Shown here: in pieces, positions 53,951 to 62,668 of the stretch | How the letters are laid out: every line of letters begins with the position of its first letter | Position numbering within the stretch: the stretch's first letter is position 1 | The notes under the pieces: model-generated | What the model was told of the DNA's origin: nothing | Databases searched by the model: none | What the model saw: the letters and a program-made list of their open reading frames with translations, nothing else | From: UBA10349 sp003485905 | GTDB taxonomy: Bacteria; Pseudomonadota; Gammaproteobacteria; Arenicellales; Arenicellaceae | Assembly (NCBI GenBank): GCA_943787185.1 | Contig: CALSLL010000002.1 | Location: 186,001 to 250,000 of the forward strand | Length of the DNA: 64,000 bases | Direction: 5' to 3' | Made by a program: the position numbers and the translations under genes

Positions 53951-54673
53951 TTAGGTTTCGTGGCCCGACGCCTCTTCCTTAATAGTTTCTACCGAATAGT
54001 TTTCGCCAACCGTGTACGCCAAAACTTTACTTAAGTGGGTGTACGGTAATCCTGTTTCATCATGCCAGTGGTTAAAGGCATCTTGCACCCGGCTGAGATC
54101 ACGCTTCGAAGTAGGCTTCTCATTAATATCGACGCCGTTGGCGCGCAGCGCTGTACAAACGTCTTTACTGGTAATAAAACCATCTTTCCCTACAAAGCGA
54201 AGAAAGTACTGACCAGTTTGACCTCCCAATCGACCGCCTTGGTTTTTTAGCCAAGCCATTAGATCAATTTGCTCTGCCACCGGCCAATCTGCAAGAAATT
54301 GACCAAAACTACCGTGTTGTTCAATTACACCATCGATCATACGAGCATTTTCCCAAACGGTTTTTATTTTTGGTCGATTGCGAACAATGCGCGTATCTTG
54401 AGAAAATGCTTCCCATTCGGACGGTGAGAGAGTTAACAGTTTACCTATTTCAAACTGATGAAATACTTTTTCGAAGCCTGGCCATTTGCTGGTTATTACG
54501 CGCCAATGAAAACCTGCGTTAAACACACAACGTGTCATCTGCGCCAGAAACCGATCATCGCTCAATTGGGCTAACTTTTTGCTCGACATAACGGGGTTTA
54601 GTACAGTCGTCAATGCGGATTCGCCGCCCTTTCGTTCGGCCGCCGCCTCCATTATATGCACAAATTTTCGCAC
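53951..54673 (-). CDS. DNA-3-methyladenine glycosylase I family (HhH-GPD superfamily)
   Basis: A 240-residue protein related to Tag/AlkA-type glycosylases. CVFNAGFHWRVITSKWPGFE and RNRPKIKTVWENARMI match the Adenine_glyco family, and GGRLGGQTGQYFLRFVGKDG is the helix-hairpin-helix-like region. The classic Tag zinc residues at both ends are not visible, so base specificity is uncertain. It lies between the tRNA and msrQ. Confidence 0.75.
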   Translation of the reverse strand: MRKFVHIMEAAAERKGGESALTTVLNPVMSSKKLAQLSDDRFLAQMTRCVFNAGFHWRVITSKWPGFEKVFHQFEIGKLLTLSPSEWEAFSQDTRIVRNRPKIKTVWENARMIDGVIEQHGSFGQFLADWPVAEQIDLMAWLKNQGGRLGGQTGQYFLRFVGKDGFITSKDVCTALRANGVDINEKPTSKRDLSRVQDAFNHWHDETGLPYTHLSKVLAYTVGENYSVETIKEEASGHET

Positions 54674-54691
54674 TAAATCTTGGCCGACGGA

Positions 54692-55381
54692 TTAGCCATT
54701 TTGATCTTTGGCGCTGGCTTGTCGTTTTCTTTTTTGCAATATTTTGAAAACCACTCGACTCCCCAGTAGGAGAAATGTAATCAGAGCATAAATGGCTGGT
54801 TCGGCAATATCAGACTTTACCTGCCACCAGTAGTGCCATACGCCCAGGATCGCCACAACGTAAGTACCATAATGAATTCGCTGCCAATTCGCTTTTAGCC
54901 TGCGACGCATTCCATTAGTAGAGGTTACTGCCATCGCGGTTAGCAATGTCAGCGATATCATGCCTAGCGTGATAAATGGCCGCTCGAGTACATCTTCGAT
55001 TATGTATTGCAGAGCAAGTCCTTGATCAAGAAGGAGGTAAACTAAAAAATGAGATAGTACATAAGTAAAGGCGAACAGCCCTAGCATGCGCCTAAATTGT
55101 CCTAACCATGCAATGCGCATCAACTTTTGCAGTGGCGAAACCAGAAGTGCTATAAGAATAAATCGCAGTCCCCATTGGCCTAAATAATCCATTAGGCTTT
55201 CTACAGGATTAGCGCCTAGGCCGCCAATATAGCTTTCAAACAGTCCAAAAATTCGTGCAATTGCTATCGATAAAGGGATCAGGCATATAACAAACACAAT
55301 CGGTTTAATGCCCCTTCGTATGGTAACTATTGAAAGCTGACGCAGTGCCATCAAGCTTACGGCGCTTGTAATATATTGCAT
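54692..55381 (-). CDS. msrQ: Protein-methionine-sulfoxide reductase heme-binding subunit MsrQ
   Basis: Inner-membrane b-type heme protein that passes electrons from quinones or flavins to MsrP. The 229-residue protein has about six helices. Heme-ligand histidines are likely in YVLSHFLVYLLL and the IHYGTYVVAILGVWHYWW region. ITLGMISLTLLTAMAVTS is also typical. The N-terminus is longer than usual; a later Met (residue 11) is possible. It follows msrP by 33 bases, the standard msrPQ operon. Confidence 0.92.
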   Translation of the reverse strand: MQYITSAVSLMALRQLSIVTIRRGIKPIVFVICLIPLSIAIARIFGLFESYIGGLGANPVESLMDYLGQWGLRFILIALLVSPLQKLMRIAWLGQFRRMLGLFAFTYVLSHFLVYLLLDQGLALQYIIEDVLERPFITLGMISLTLLTAMAVTSTNGMRRRLKANWQRIHYGTYVVAILGVWHYWWQVKSDIAEPAIYALITFLLLGSRVVFKILQKRKRQASAKDQNG

Positions 55382-55414
55382 GGTTTAAAGAATAGTATGC
55401 CGGAGTTGCTGCAC

Positions 55415-56383
55415 CTAGAAGTTGCGCCTAAGGTTTAGTCCACTATATAAATCTGCTACCTGATCGGCGTAGCCATTAAACATCAAGGTGTCTTTTTTAG
55501 GTGCAAAAAACCCTTCTCCAATTGGACGTTCCCGCGCCTGACTCCAGCGAGGGTGGCTGACCTCTGGATTTACGTTTGCGTAAAAACCGTATTCGCGTGG
55601 TGCCGAGATATTCCACGATGTATTGGGTTGCCTCGAAGAGAAATCAATGCCAACAATAGATTTGATACTCTTGAATCCGTATTTCCACGGGACCACTAAT
55701 CTTAATGGTGCTCCGTTTTGATTGGGCAATAGCTCCCCATACAAGCCAACTGCTAATATGGTTAAAGGGTGCATTGCTTCGGCAATAGTTAGCCCTTCAC
55801 GGTATGGCCATTTTAAAACTCTACGGCGTTGCCCTGGCATTTGTTCTGGGTCATCTAGGGTTTCGAAACCGACGTATTTGGCGTTAGAGGTGGGATTGTA
55901 GCGTTTGATTACATCCGCAAGAGGAATACCGACCCAGGGCACAACCATTGACCATGCTTCTACGCATCGGAGTCTGTATATTCGCTCTTCCAAGGTGTGC
56001 GGGCTAATAAAATCTTCGAGATTAAATGTGCCTGTATGTTCCGCCTCACCAGAAACGCTTAAGCTCCAGGGTCTGGTTTGAAAATCTTGAGCATTTTCAG
56101 CGGGGTCCGCTTTACCAGTACCAAACTCATAAAAGTTATTATAGTTTGTAATAGCATCATAGGAATTGGTAGCAGCATCGGTGGATAGTGGGCTTTCAAT
56201 GACACCGTCGAGTTTTGCTCTGCGCTCAGTAGGCAGTACTGCCGCTTGAGTAGGGAACGCTATTGCTGCAGTTGCGGCGGCGGATACGCGAAGTAATTCC
56301 CTTCGATTTAAATAGGTACTGTGGGGTGTGATTTCAGAAGGTAATATTTTATTACTTCCTACGTTGGTATTTCGTTTAGTCAT
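55415..56383 (-). CDS. msrP: Protein-methionine-sulfoxide reductase catalytic subunit MsrP
   Basis: Periplasmic molybdoenzyme that repairs oxidised methionine in envelope proteins. Its 322 residues start with a Tat signal (NRRELLRVSAAATAAIAF). The molybdenum cysteine is in YRLRCVEAWSMVVPWVGIPL, and VVPWKYGFKSIKSI marks the pterin-binding part. Together with msrQ it forms a complete system. Confidence 0.95.
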   Translation of the reverse strand: MTKRNTNVGSNKILPSEITPHSTYLNRRELLRVSAAATAAIAFPTQAAVLPTERRAKLDGVIESPLSTDAATNSYDAITNYNNFYEFGTGKADPAENAQDFQTRPWSLSVSGEAEHTGTFNLEDFISPHTLEERIYRLRCVEAWSMVVPWVGIPLADVIKRYNPTSNAKYVGFETLDDPEQMPGQRRRVLKWPYREGLTIAEAMHPLTILAVGLYGELLPNQNGAPLRLVVPWKYGFKSIKSIVGIDFSSRQPNTSWNISAPREYGFYANVNPEVSHPRWSQARERPIGEGFFAPKKDTLMFNGYADQVADLYSGLNLRRNF

Positions 56384-56552
56384 TAGTTTTCTCCCTACCG
56401 GTCAAAGCCGGCAACTCCATTACACAGACCTTAGCCAGTGTTCATTTATTTCAGCAGCAAAAATTACTAATTTGCAATCCATTCAACGGTGCACACTATT
56501 GCCTCAATTTGAACGTGCTGCATAAGCTTATACTAAAGTGATTCAAAATCTT

Positions 56553-57179
56553 TCACCAGCCAGGGCCTTCAAGCGTTTTTTGCAAGAAGCGAGAAAACAG
56601 GCCGAAATTCATGACCCCGGTGAATAAAAACCCCCATATAGCGCCTGTTAGATGAGCCATATGGCCAATATTGTCGTTGGCGTTTTTGTCTTGGTACCAT
56701 GAGTGTACAAGGTAACCAATGCCTGCCAGTATTTGCGGAATAGCGATTACGCCGTATAAGTATAAATTCTGCCACGGTTCAAAAATAATCACAGCAAACA
56801 CCACCGCGGATACCCCGCCTGATGCTCCTAATGCTGCATAATGGACATTCTGATTATGGCGCATATAACTTGGTATGGATGACACAACGATACCGCCAAA
56901 ATACAGAGCGAGGTATTTTAGAGATATCAAGCCATCGAGATGGCGTGGATACAGGTATTGTTCAACCGCGTTGCCAAACGACCATAATACAAACATGTTA
57001 ATTGCAAGATGGGTGAAATCAGCGTGGATGAAACCTGACGTGATAAACCGGTACCATTGATGACTATTTTTTATGGTAGCTGGATGCAAAACCATAGCCG
57101 ATTTGCCAGCTCGATTTTGCATTAATGCAATCGAAATCAAACATGTAGTTAGGACAATAATATTGGTAATACTTAACAT
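56553..57179 (-). CDS. Rhomboid family intramembrane serine protease
   Basis: A 208-residue, six-helix membrane protein that cleaves membrane substrates within the bilayer. The catalytic serine is in ALGASGGVSAV near residue 117, the histidine in HMAHLTGAIWGF near 178, and the N-terminal motif is THLAINMFVLWSFG. These fit an active rhomboid. The substrate is unknown. Confidence 0.9.
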   Translation of the reverse strand: MLSITNIIVLTTCLISIALMQNRAGKSAMVLHPATIKNSHQWYRFITSGFIHADFTHLAINMFVLWSFGNAVEQYLYPRHLDGLISLKYLALYFGGIVVSSIPSYMRHNQNVHYAALGASGGVSAVVFAVIIFEPWQNLYLYGVIAIPQILAGIGYLVHSWYQDKNANDNIGHMAHLTGAIWGFLFTGVMNFGLFSRFLQKTLEGPGW

Positions 57180-57359
57180 GATTACAGTAAGCGCCGTAAT
57201 GGCTTAGACCTGAGATTCTGGCAGTTAATAGTATTTATGCATTTGCGGTTGGTGCGTTATGAATGATGAGGTTTTATTGTATCTAGCTCTTGATACAATT
57301 AGTTTTCACTTGAATCGTTTTAACACCATAACCTTGTTCAAGATTATTTATCGTAAAAC

Positions 57360-57866
57360 ATGAAGCTTCGTACAGCAATGACCATCAACGGGAAGCATCG
57401 GGCTGCCGGGTCGGAGATATCCTGGAAGGTGATTTATCCTTTCTTTTTTGTGCATATGCTTATGTTCGGTGGTTCGGGGTTCGTTATGGCCTATACCGCT
57501 GATGGCCCACCATTATCCTTTCTGTTCATGCATGGCGGTATCGCGATTACTGTTTACGTGGTTTTTTATTTTGCGATGTTTGGCTTTGATGAAATTAAAT
57601 GGATGTTCATTAATGCAGGCCTTGGCTTGTTTGGAATCATGGCGCAAATCGATTGGCTGCTTGCGTTATTTGATAAACAGGTAGCTGATTATTCGCCGAT
57701 AGTTCATGTGATCCCTTTTACTTACTACGTGTTATACACTTTTTTGATTCGCCAAGCGGTGCTAGACATTAGCAAATCGAGGAATAATGAAAGTCGCAAA
57801 GCTAAAATTGAAAATGTGTATATAGGTGTGTCGCTGGCAACGTATTTGGTGTTGATGATTACCTAG
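57360..57866 (+). CDS. Conserved-looking membrane protein, unknown
   Basis: A 168-residue membrane protein with about five helices (IYPFFFVHMLMFGGSGFVMA, FLFMHGGIAITVYVVFYFAM, AGLGLFGIMAQIDWLLALF and more) and a basic cytoplasmic loop (SKSRNNESRKAK). No known domain. Stands alone, divergent from the rhomboid gene. Confidence 0.55.
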   Translation: MKLRTAMTINGKHRAAGSEISWKVIYPFFFVHMLMFGGSGFVMAYTADGPPLSFLFMHGGIAITVYVVFYFAMFGFDEIKWMFINAGLGLFGIMAQIDWLLALFDKQVADYSPIVHVIPFTYYVLYTFLIRQAVLDISKSRNNESRKAKIENVYIGVSLATYLVLMIT

Positions 57867-58023
57867 CTTGTTTGCCGCCTCCCGGATGACACGCCTATTG
57901 CTGATCTTGTCTGTGATCCAGAAACCGCAACACGCTCGGGCTTAAATGCCAATGCCGAAAATTTTGGCATGGGTGGTTGTAGCTAACATTTGGCCAGTGT
58001 GCCTTTATTACGCGCGGCGGTTG

Positions 58024-58998
58024 TTATTCAGGGGGGACATAGTCACCGATTGGAAAACCCACTGGGTAGGCATCCTGGTAATTTCCCGGGGTGTCGTTAT
58101 ATCCAGGCTCACGCCAGCGATACATGTTGTCCCACATGGAAATCACGTTCGAGTGAAGCCACCAATCATAATTTTCGTAGTGGGCGTAATCTTCCATAGT
58201 TACTCTTTCTAGAATCTCTTCTATCGTTGCCCCTGGAACCATCTCCGCTAAAACTCTATCGCGGAGAGTTGTTACATAGTCTCGAAAGTTAAGAAAGCTT
58301 TGTTGTGTAGTCGGCCCCATATGTCCGGGAACTACGATATCAACATCGTCTAGCTTGGCTAAAATACCAAGCGTCTCGATTAGGTTTTCCACGTGTGCAT
58401 CACGAAAGTCGGGAAATACGATGGCTTTCTCAGTTCCTCCCCAGGCCAAATCGGGTGCAATTAGTATGCGTTCTTCTGGAAGATGAATTTGAATAAGATT
58501 ATTACTGTGGGTATGGCCAAAGTAATAAAGGTATAGAGTCTTCCCTCCGAGATGAATCTCCATCTTTTGATCAAAAACTAGATCTGGTATCGAGGTGTTT
58601 CGACCTTCTCTAACAATATGCTTTCGCGTATTTTTGTGCGATATGGTGGTGGCCGTGTCGTCGAAAATTTGTAGGCCACAAATATGATCTTCGTGATCAT
58701 GGCTTAGAATAACGTACTTAACTGGCACATCGAAACGTCGATCCAATTCAGGTTTAAGCCACTCGGCGTTGCCTTGACCACGGCAGGTGGAGTCTATAAC
58801 GATGAGCCCTTCATCGGTGGCTATGACAGAAGTATTTGCAGCCATGGGCCTGTGTACCACACGATAGACACTTTCCGTAAGCTGAACTAGCCGAGGGCTT
58901 CCATCCTCAGGTGTTTGCGCAAATACGCTGTGGCAAATCGTTGTCGCCAGAAAAAATAATCCAATACGAAGCTGGCTATGGCTCATCAGGTTCTCCAC
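58024..58998 (-). CDS. Exported MBL-fold metallo-hydrolase
   Basis: A 324-residue protein with a Sec signal (GLFFLATTICHSVFAQTP) and the metallo-beta-lactamase motif LSHDHEDHICG near residue 110. YFGHTHSNNL and VVPGHMGP supply further metal ligands. The family is broad (hydrolysis of esters, thioesters, lactams or phosphoesters). The substrate is unknown. A TPR-oxygenase gene precedes it, 54 bases away on the same strand. Confidence 0.85.
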   Translation of the reverse strand: MENLMSHSQLRIGLFFLATTICHSVFAQTPEDGSPRLVQLTESVYRVVHRPMAANTSVIATDEGLIVIDSTCRGQGNAEWLKPELDRRFDVPVKYVILSHDHEDHICGLQIFDDTATTISHKNTRKHIVREGRNTSIPDLVFDQKMEIHLGGKTLYLYYFGHTHSNNLIQIHLPEERILIAPDLAWGGTEKAIVFPDFRDAHVENLIETLGILAKLDDVDIVVPGHMGPTTQQSFLNFRDYVTTLRDRVLAEMVPGATIEEILERVTMEDYAHYENYDWWLHSNVISMWDNMYRWREPGYNDTPGNYQDAYPVGFPIGDYVPPE

Positions 58999-59052
58999 GC
59001 TGTTAGATCACGTTTAGTTTGTCACTGTGCAATCATGATGTTCGACTTTAAA

Positions 59053-60594
59053 TTAAGTCGCGAAAATATCAAATGAAATACTGATCCGTTGTCCCTTACT
59101 AGTAAACGGCTTGGTCCGGTGAAAAGTATAGGATGGAAATATAACGAGCGTCCCTGGGGTTGGTTGTATTGATCGGACGGGTGTTTCCATTTTTGCATAT
59201 AATTGGTCGGATGGACGGCCAAGCTCTAGCCAGCCATCTTCTCCGTGAGACTCTCCCATTCCATCCTCAGGGGTTGCGACGTAATAGACGGCGCTCATCC
59301 AGGCTTCTGGGTGGATATGCGAAAGTTGGTGTCCCTGGTCACTTAATACGACGGCCCAGGAATTCATGCTCCACCGAGAGGGGGCCCCTTGAATCCATGG
59401 ATGATCACCAGAGTTTAGGGTACGTAACTCGGTCAGCATCCTTTTAACTTCACCATTGACCAGATTTAACAGAACTTGCATTTCCGCTGATGGATCAACA
59501 CTGAGGCTTCCCGTTTGCACACCGTGACGGGTAGCTCGATTCGTATGCGTTCTTGCCAGGGAGGGGTGCTCCCGAACCATTTTTTCTAGCGCACTGTTAA
59601 ATTTCTCGAGATTGCCATAGCGCGATGGAGCGGTAATCTGCTGGGCTCGAACCAGCGTGTTTTGGCCTAGAAGTATATCGGCTTCATCATTTTTACCTGC
59701 ATCACGCAAAGCCAAAGCTTTGACTAGGACGAGTGCAGCCGACATAGGGTTTTGTTGGAGGAACTTATTACATAACTCTACTGCCACTTCTGGCGAACCT
59801 TTGGCGGCGTGCGCATTGGCCAATTGACTGTGGACAGTCGCGAGGTCTGGCGCGAGGATAGCCGCTTGCTCGAAGGCGCTGATAGCACCCTGAAAATTAT
59901 CGCGCTGCAAGCGTACCCTTCCGAGGTGCAGTAAAGAGTTTGCATCTTCAGTATTGAGTTCGGTACTGCGAGCCAGGACTTCTTCAGCTTCCTCCAACCG
60001 TTCAAGTTGATGGAGCGCAACACCTTTGATTGTTAAAATCGCGGGATCATCCGGGCGTAAATCCAAAGCATTGTCGCTGGCCAATACCGCGTCCTCAAAA
60101 TTTTTGCTTTCTAGTAAGGCGTGGGCCAGGCCATACCCAATTTCTGAATTCGCGGGTTCAAGTTTTTGGGCGCGACGAAATACTTCGACCGATTCTGAGC
60201 CACGACCACATGTGAGCAGAGCTGACCCAAGACGGCTTAAAGCGGGAAGACTGTCCGGTTTAATCTCGATTGCTCTGCGTAGCAGTGACTCAGCCTTTTC
60301 TTGTCGTCCACTTTGAATGTACAACAGGCCAAGATCCTCAAGCGCACCTGAATCATCAACAGCAGAATGTCGTACCGCTGCATTTAGAAAACCTTCTACT
60401 TTATTAAAATCCCCACTCTCATGAGCAAGCGCCGCAGATAATCGCAACGCTTGTACGTGATGTGGTTGCATCTTTAAAACCTTCCGATAGAGCCGCTTTG
60501 CTGTTGCATGATCGCCGTTTTGGTGGGCAGATGCTGCGGCCGCAAAGGCATTATCGATCGCTTGTGCACGAACAGATGGGTCTTTTCTTTTCAT
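59053..60594 (-). CDS. TPR-repeat protein with C-terminal 2OG-Fe(II) oxygenase domain
   Basis: A 513-residue protein. Residues 10 to about 310 are tetratricopeptide repeats (for example RAIEIKPDSLPALSRLGSAL and ALLESKNFEDAVLASDNALD). The C-terminal part resembles the putative 2OG-Fe(II) oxygenase family: SHIHPEAWMSAVYYVATPED, then PGTLVIFPSYTFHRTKPF with the distal histidine, and RISISFDIF with the 2OG-binding arginine. TPR-oxygenase fusions often hydroxylate proteins or lipids. The target is not known. Confidence 0.82.
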   Translation of the reverse strand: MKRKDPSVRAQAIDNAFAAAASAHQNGDHATAKRLYRKVLKMQPHHVQALRLSAALAHESGDFNKVEGFLNAAVRHSAVDDSGALEDLGLLYIQSGRQEKAESLLRRAIEIKPDSLPALSRLGSALLTCGRGSESVEVFRRAQKLEPANSEIGYGLAHALLESKNFEDAVLASDNALDLRPDDPAILTIKGVALHQLERLEEAEEVLARSTELNTEDANSLLHLGRVRLQRDNFQGAISAFEQAAILAPDLATVHSQLANAHAAKGSPEVAVELCNKFLQQNPMSAALVLVKALALRDAGKNDEADILLGQNTLVRAQQITAPSRYGNLEKFNSALEKMVREHPSLARTHTNRATRHGVQTGSLSVDPSAEMQVLLNLVNGEVKRMLTELRTLNSGDHPWIQGAPSRWSMNSWAVVLSDQGHQLSHIHPEAWMSAVYYVATPEDGMGESHGEDGWLELGRPSDQLYAKMETPVRSIQPTPGTLVIFPSYTFHRTKPFTSKGQRISISFDIFAT

Positions 60595-60646
60595 AGCTTC
60601 GGTTTACCTTACTTGTTGCTGTCTCTCAGATCTAATCCCCACCTGT

Positions 60647-62041
60647 TTATTGGGTTATAGTCGGCTGAACTTTCCGGAATATTCCAAAGCCCATGTACGC
60701 AAGGGCAATAGATAACAGCGGATTGATGTAGTTAAAAAAGGCCCATGGACCAAACTCCAGCGGCGACATGCCTAGAGCCCCTGTAATAAATGCGCCGGAA
60801 GTCGTCCACGGAATTATCGATGTGGTACAAGTCGCACCTTCCTCAAGGCATCTTGATAGCATATGTTTCTCGAGTTTCTGCTCTTCAAAGGAGTCTTTGA
60901 AAATCTGCCCACCAAATATAATGGAGAGGTACCCCTCGCCCATGCTCATGTTGGCGATGATACATCCGCCAATCGTGGTTGCTACCAGACTAGCGGCGCG
61001 CTTGATGCGAATCAACAAACCACTAAGCAGCACTCGAACGAAGCCTGCACGATCCAGAATGCCACCGAGTGATAACGCGATTAGCGCGAGAGACATTGTC
61101 CACATCATGCTTTGAATACCGCCTCGGGTCAGAATCACATCAAGACGATTGAGACCAGTGTCCGCTACATACCCGCCATTCAGACTGTTGAGTACCTCTG
61201 TTACTGTTCGATCTTGCATGGCTATACCTAGCACCACCGCGGTAGCGACGCTGGACAACATACTAACTTCGGCCGGTGTTTTTTTGATGCTAAGAATGAG
61301 TAATACCAGCAACGGAAGTAGGGTGATCGGGTTGATCACGAACTCGATTGCAAGAAATTCTTTTAGTTGCAACAATTCCGCCGCCGACAGTGTCTGACCG
61401 CTGTAACTTAGGCCGGCGAAAGTGAACAAAATCAGACAGATAGCGTATGTCGGCACCGTTGTGTACATCATAGACTTGATGTGAGAGTAAAGGTCCGCGC
61501 CCGCACTCATGGCTGCCAGGTTGGTGGTGTCTGATACTGGCGACATCTTGTCGCCGAACGTTGCGCCCGAGACGACCATGCCAGCGACGAGTGGCAGAGG
61601 AATACCAAGCGCCTCGCCAAGCCCCATGAGAACAACACCAATCGTGCCAATCGTTCCCCAGGCTGTACCCGTCGCCACTGACATGAGGCTACACAGCACC
61701 AAACCCGCTGGTAAAAAGACGGCGGGATACAGTATATCGACACCGTAAAAGATAAGGCCTCCAATCGTGCCCCCCTCAATGTATGCGGCGATGAGTACAC
61801 CAATTAGAAAAAAGATAAACATCGCACCCAGACCCTTTTCGATGCCGGAGATCATCGCCGATTTGATTGCGGCAAAGTCAAAGCCCAGGACTACAGAGTG
61901 AATCGCAACCCACACGAGCGCGATCAACAAGAGGCTATGTAGGCTGATGCCCAACCACAACAATCCGACGATCACCGTTATGATGACGCCGCCGAAACAG
62001 ATCAGTGAGTGCAAAAAACCGGGATCTTGTTGAGCCTTCAT
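60647..62041 (-). CDS. nhaC: Na+/H+ antiporter NhaC family
   Basis: A 464-residue membrane protein with about 12 helices. LMSVATGTAWGTIGTIGVVL, GAMFIFFLIGVLIAAYIEGG, GATFGDKMSPVSDTTNLAAM and EGATCTTSIIPWTTSGAFI match NhaC. It could exchange sodium, or exchange substrates in related members such as malate/lactate antiporters. It is on the same strand and downstream of the sarcosine oxidase genes, so a role in osmolyte use is possible. Confidence 0.88.
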   Translation of the reverse strand: MKAQQDPGFLHSLICFGGVIITVIVGLLWLGISLHSLLLIALVWVAIHSVVLGFDFAAIKSAMISGIEKGLGAMFIFFLIGVLIAAYIEGGTIGGLIFYGVDILYPAVFLPAGLVLCSLMSVATGTAWGTIGTIGVVLMGLGEALGIPLPLVAGMVVSGATFGDKMSPVSDTTNLAAMSAGADLYSHIKSMMYTTVPTYAICLILFTFAGLSYSGQTLSAAELLQLKEFLAIEFVINPITLLPLLVLLILSIKKTPAEVSMLSSVATAVVLGIAMQDRTVTEVLNSLNGGYVADTGLNRLDVILTRGGIQSMMWTMSLALIALSLGGILDRAGFVRVLLSGLLIRIKRAASLVATTIGGCIIANMSMGEGYLSIIFGGQIFKDSFEEQKLEKHMLSRCLEEGATCTTSIIPWTTSGAFITGALGMSPLEFGPWAFFNYINPLLSIALAYMGFGIFRKVQPTITQ

Positions 62042-62088
62042 TAATTCACCTTTTTACGGTTGTAATTTAACGCTATTCGTGTGAGTTA

Positions 62089-62667
62089 CTAATGATCGGA
62101 TTGCTTGAGATTTCTTGTTTGAGCTGAGCTTCCAGCATGATTGACGTTTAGCGGTGTGCCAAGAATGCGGTGCAGATTATCTTCGATAAAATCTGCATAG
62201 CTTCGATCTACTGCAATTTGAAAGCCCTCACCATCCGTCAATACATCACGAAGTAGCAACGCCCTTGTACCGAATAATTCTGTGAACGATACCGCATTGT
62301 GCGGGAACGTTGTCGAATGAGTATCGAGTGCACAACAGACTACGATCACGTCGGTAGCGTCGAGCCCCCGAATGGAGAAAAATTGCAGCATATCGGATAT
62401 CTCGACAATTGAAATGTTTGCTTCCGTTTTACCCTTAGATTGAATTTCCAAAGCGAGCCCGTCAGCTTCAGTTTGCGGCGCTCTAAGAATCCAATGCTTT
62501 TGTCCGACCCAACACAACACGACGTTTCCAACTGTCACAGAAGTGTTGGGGATTTCAGGCGGTACTATACGAATCTTTGCAAGGCGGGAAGCAATATCTG
62601 CTCTTGACCCTTTGAGATCGAATACACAAAAGAGCTCAAGCCGCTCAATGCTAACGTTATAAATCAT
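62089..62667 (-). CDS. soxG: Sarcosine oxidase gamma subunit family protein
   Basis: A 192-residue protein of the SoxG family, the small subunit of heterotetrameric sarcosine oxidase. Sequences such as VEISDMLQFFSIRGLDATDV and DRSYADFIEDNLHRIL fit it. It starts one base after the alpha-subunit stop, so it is translationally coupled. Sarcosine oxidase yields glycine, H2O2 and 5,10-methylene-THF from sarcosine. Confidence 0.8.
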   Translation of the reverse strand: MIYNVSIERLELFCVFDLKGSRADIASRLAKIRIVPPEIPNTSVTVGNVVLCWVGQKHWILRAPQTEADGLALEIQSKGKTEANISIVEISDMLQFFSIRGLDATDVIVVCCALDTHSTTFPHNAVSFTELFGTRALLLRDVLTDGEGFQIAVDRSYADFIEDNLHRILGTPLNVNHAGSSAQTRNLKQSDH

Positions 62668-62668
62668 A

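Noticed and set aside
57946..58212. Plus-strand ORFs over the end of the MBL hydrolase gene
   Set aside because: They overlap a well-supported minus-strand gene and have no family features.
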